DNA from: Prunella strophiata
Taxonomy: Eukaryota; Chordata; Aves; Passeriformes; Prunellidae
Assembly: GCA_036583965.1 (NCBI GenBank)
Contig: JAZBQD010000015.1
Location: 72,270,330 to 72,334,329 of the forward strand
Direction of reading: 5' to 3'
Length of the DNA: 64,000 nt
The notes under the pieces are model-generated. The model did not search any database. It saw only the letters and a list, made by a program, of their open reading frames with translations, and was not told the origin of the DNA. Positions 62,535 to 64,000 of the stretch are shown piece by piece. Each line of letters begins with the position of its first letter. The stretch's first letter is position 1. The position numbers and the translations under genes were made by a program.

Positions 62535-63002
62535 CGGCGCCGATTCAGCCTGCTTGCTCCCAAACATATACCAAAACCCAACAGCAAATCCTCAGTCCGC
62601 TAAGCGAGAATGAAGCGGGGGAGCGGGGGGGGGCGAGCGACGGCTCCGGGCTTCACCGCAAGGTCCTGACCTTGCCCAGCTGCAGCATCTTCGGCTTGCC
62701 CCCCCCCAGGGCGTGCGTGTGCGCCCGTGTGTCCCCGTGTCCGTGCGAGCGCACCGATCCGGCTCCGAGGGGCTCGGCCGCAGGACAGCTGCCCGCTGGC
62801 TGCCGGGGCGAGGAGGGCTCGGCATCCACCGCCCCGCCGCTGGGGCGAGGCGCGGGGCCGCTGCGGCGGCGGCGGCTGGGGCAGGCTGCGCGGCGGCGCC
62901 GTAGCGCAGCGCGCCGGGCGGGCGCACCGGCCGCGGGATGTGGCCGAAGGAGACACAGCCGCCGCCGCAGCATCTGCCGCCGCCGCGCTCCCGCCCGCCC
63001 TG

Positions 63003-64000
63003 CCTCCCTCCCTCCCTCCCTCCCTCCCTCCCTCCCTCCCTCCCTCCCTCCCTCCCTCCCTCCCTCCCTCCCTCCCTCCCTCCCTCCCTCCCTCCCTCCC
63101 TCCCTCCCTCCCTCCCTCCCTCCCTCCCTCCCTCCCTCCCTCCCTCCCTCCCTCCCTCCCTCCCTCCCTCCCTCCCTCCCTCCCTCCCTCCCTCCCTCCC
63201 TCCCTCCCTCCCTCCCTCCCTCCCTCCCTCCCTCCCTCCCTCCCTCCCTCCCTCCCTCCCTCCCTCCCTCCCTCCCTCCCTCCCTCCCTCCCTCCCTCCC
63301 TCCCTCCCTCCCTCCCTCCCTCCCTCCCTCCCTCCCTCCCTCCCTCCCTCCCTCCCTCCCTCCCTCCCTCCCTCCCTCCCTCCCTCCCTCCCTCCCTCCC
63401 TCCCTCCCTCCCTCCCTCCCTCCCTCCCTCCCTCCCTCCCTCCCTCCCTCCCTCCCTCCCTCCCTCCCTCCCTCCCTCCCTCCCTCCCTCCCTCCCTCCC
63501 TCCCTCCCTCCCTCCCTCCCTCCCTCCCTCCCTCCCTCCCTCCCTCCCTCCCTCCCTCCCTCCCTCCCTCCCTCCCTCCCTCCCTCCCTCCCTCCCTCCC
63601 TCCCTCCCTCCCTCCCTCCCTCCCTCCCTCCCTCCCTCCCTCCCTCCCTCCCTCCCTCCCTCCCTCCCTCCCTCCCTCCCTCCCTCCCTCCCTCCCTCCC
63701 TCCCTCCCTCCCTCCCTCCCTCCCTCCCTCCCTCCCTCCCTCCCTCCCTCCCTCCCTCCCTCCCTCCCTCCCTCCCTCCCTCCCTCCCTCCCTCCCTCCC
63801 TCCCTCCCTCCCTCCCTCCCTCCCTCCCTCCCTCCCTCCCTCCCTCCCTCCCTCCCTCCCTCCCTCCCTCCCTCCCTCCCTCCCTCCCTCCCTCCCTCCC
63901 TCCCTCCCTCCCTCCCTCCCTCCCTCCCTCCCTCCCTCCCTCCCTCCCTCCCTCCCTCCCTCCCTCCCTCCCTCCCTCCCTCCCTCCCTCCCTCCCTCCC
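63003..64000 (+). repeat. Pure (TCCC)n tetranucleotide array, at least 998 bp
   Basis: From 63003 to the window edge every base equals the base four positions earlier: about 249.5 uninterrupted copies of TCCC on the plus strand (GGGA on the minus strand), with no visible interruption. The left boundary is sharp, after CCGCCCGCCCTG. The right end lies outside the window. The purine strand is a continuous series of G3 tracts spaced by one A, an ideal G-quadruplex motif. The homopurine/homopyrimidine mirror symmetry also permits intramolecular triplex. It also matches tandem GGGAGGG sites of the MAZ/ZNF148 type. If the neighbouring gene reads leftwards, the array lies upstream of or inside its promoter or 5' untranslated region. 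Confidence 0.98.

Larger units (their letters stand above)
61881..63002. promoter_or_regulatory. CpG island, candidate promoter and first exon region
   Basis: Base composition changes abruptly from AT-rich, CpG-poor DNA to about 1.1 kb of GC-rich sequence with dense undepleted CpG and several GGGCGG/CCGCCC Sp1-type boxes (notably around 62920-63000). In vertebrate genomes such islands mark promoters and first exons. No TATA box is evident, which is usual for island promoters. The island contains a CA-rich microsatellite (62010-62044) and a pyrimidine-rich patch (about 62155-62191). Direction is undecided. A strong minus-strand splice donor (exon end 62531) favours a leftward gene; a plus-strand donor lies just outside at 61837. 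Open frames through the island (for example minus strand 61877-62587) are Pro/Arg/Ala-rich composition artefacts that I do not recognise. Confidence 0.85.

Noticed and set aside
61877..62587. 236-codon minus-strand open frame across the CpG island
   Set aside because: It lacks an ATG at its stated start (TTG), reads straight through a consensus splice donor, and its sequence is Pro/Arg/Ser/Cys-rich with translated CA and GGA repeats. GC-rich DNA yields such frames by chance, and no family resemblance is seen.
62592..62973. Overlapping minus-strand frames of 106-118 codons rich in Arg, Pro and Ala
   Set aside because: Three overlapping frames on the same strand are all open because GC-rich DNA has few stops. 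None resembles a known protein, so at best one is 5' untranslated or N-terminal sequence.
62938..64000. Plus-strand open frame encoding a Ser-Leu-Pro-Pro repeat
   Set aside because: It is open only because the tetranucleotide cannot form a stop codon. All six frames are equally open, so there is no evidence for coding.

Overview
The window is vertebrate nuclear DNA, almost certainly from a bird. The evidence is the repertoire of interspersed repeats. Nine stretches are recognisable as CR1 non-LTR retrotransposon sequence, on both strands, several ending in the CR1-type 8-bp terminal motif (ATTCTATG / CATAGAAT). No primate Alu, no L1 and no other mammalian SINE is visible. There are no prokaryotic operons, ribosome binding sites or dense coding stretches. 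I cannot narrow the species further.

Positions 1 to about 61,880 are AT-rich, stop-rich, CpG-poor DNA in which I recognise no protein-coding exon, tRNA, rRNA or snRNA gene. It is either intergenic or one very long first intron. It holds CR1 fragments at about 3090-3277 (-), 9790-10497 (+), 12772-12956 (-), 12975-13044 (+), 19193-19850 (-), 32971-33710 (-), 40690-41258 (+), 45660-46618 (+) and 47395-48290 (-). It also holds poly(A)/poly(T) runs, a dispersed set of strongly asymmetric A+C (or G+T) tracts, small microsatellites, several clean hairpins or palindromes, and a short dispersed repeat shared by 39,960 and 48,410.

Positions about 61,881-63,002 are an abrupt GC-rich, CpG-rich block: a CpG island that is the best promoter candidate in the window. 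It holds a strong splice-donor consensus on the minus strand (exon end at 62,531), which suggests a gene reading leftwards with exon 1 here and intron 1 covering the rest of the window. A plus-strand donor at 61,837 keeps the direction open. I do not recognise the gene.

Positions 63,003-64,000 are an uninterrupted TCCC tetranucleotide array (GGGA on the minus strand), at least 998 bp long and running off the window edge. A pure array of this length directly abutting a CpG island is the most striking feature here. It is a homopurine/homopyrimidine mirror-repeat tract with G-quadruplex and triplex potential, and it may lie in or immediately upstream of the promoter. No classical gene system such as an operon, CRISPR array or prophage is present.
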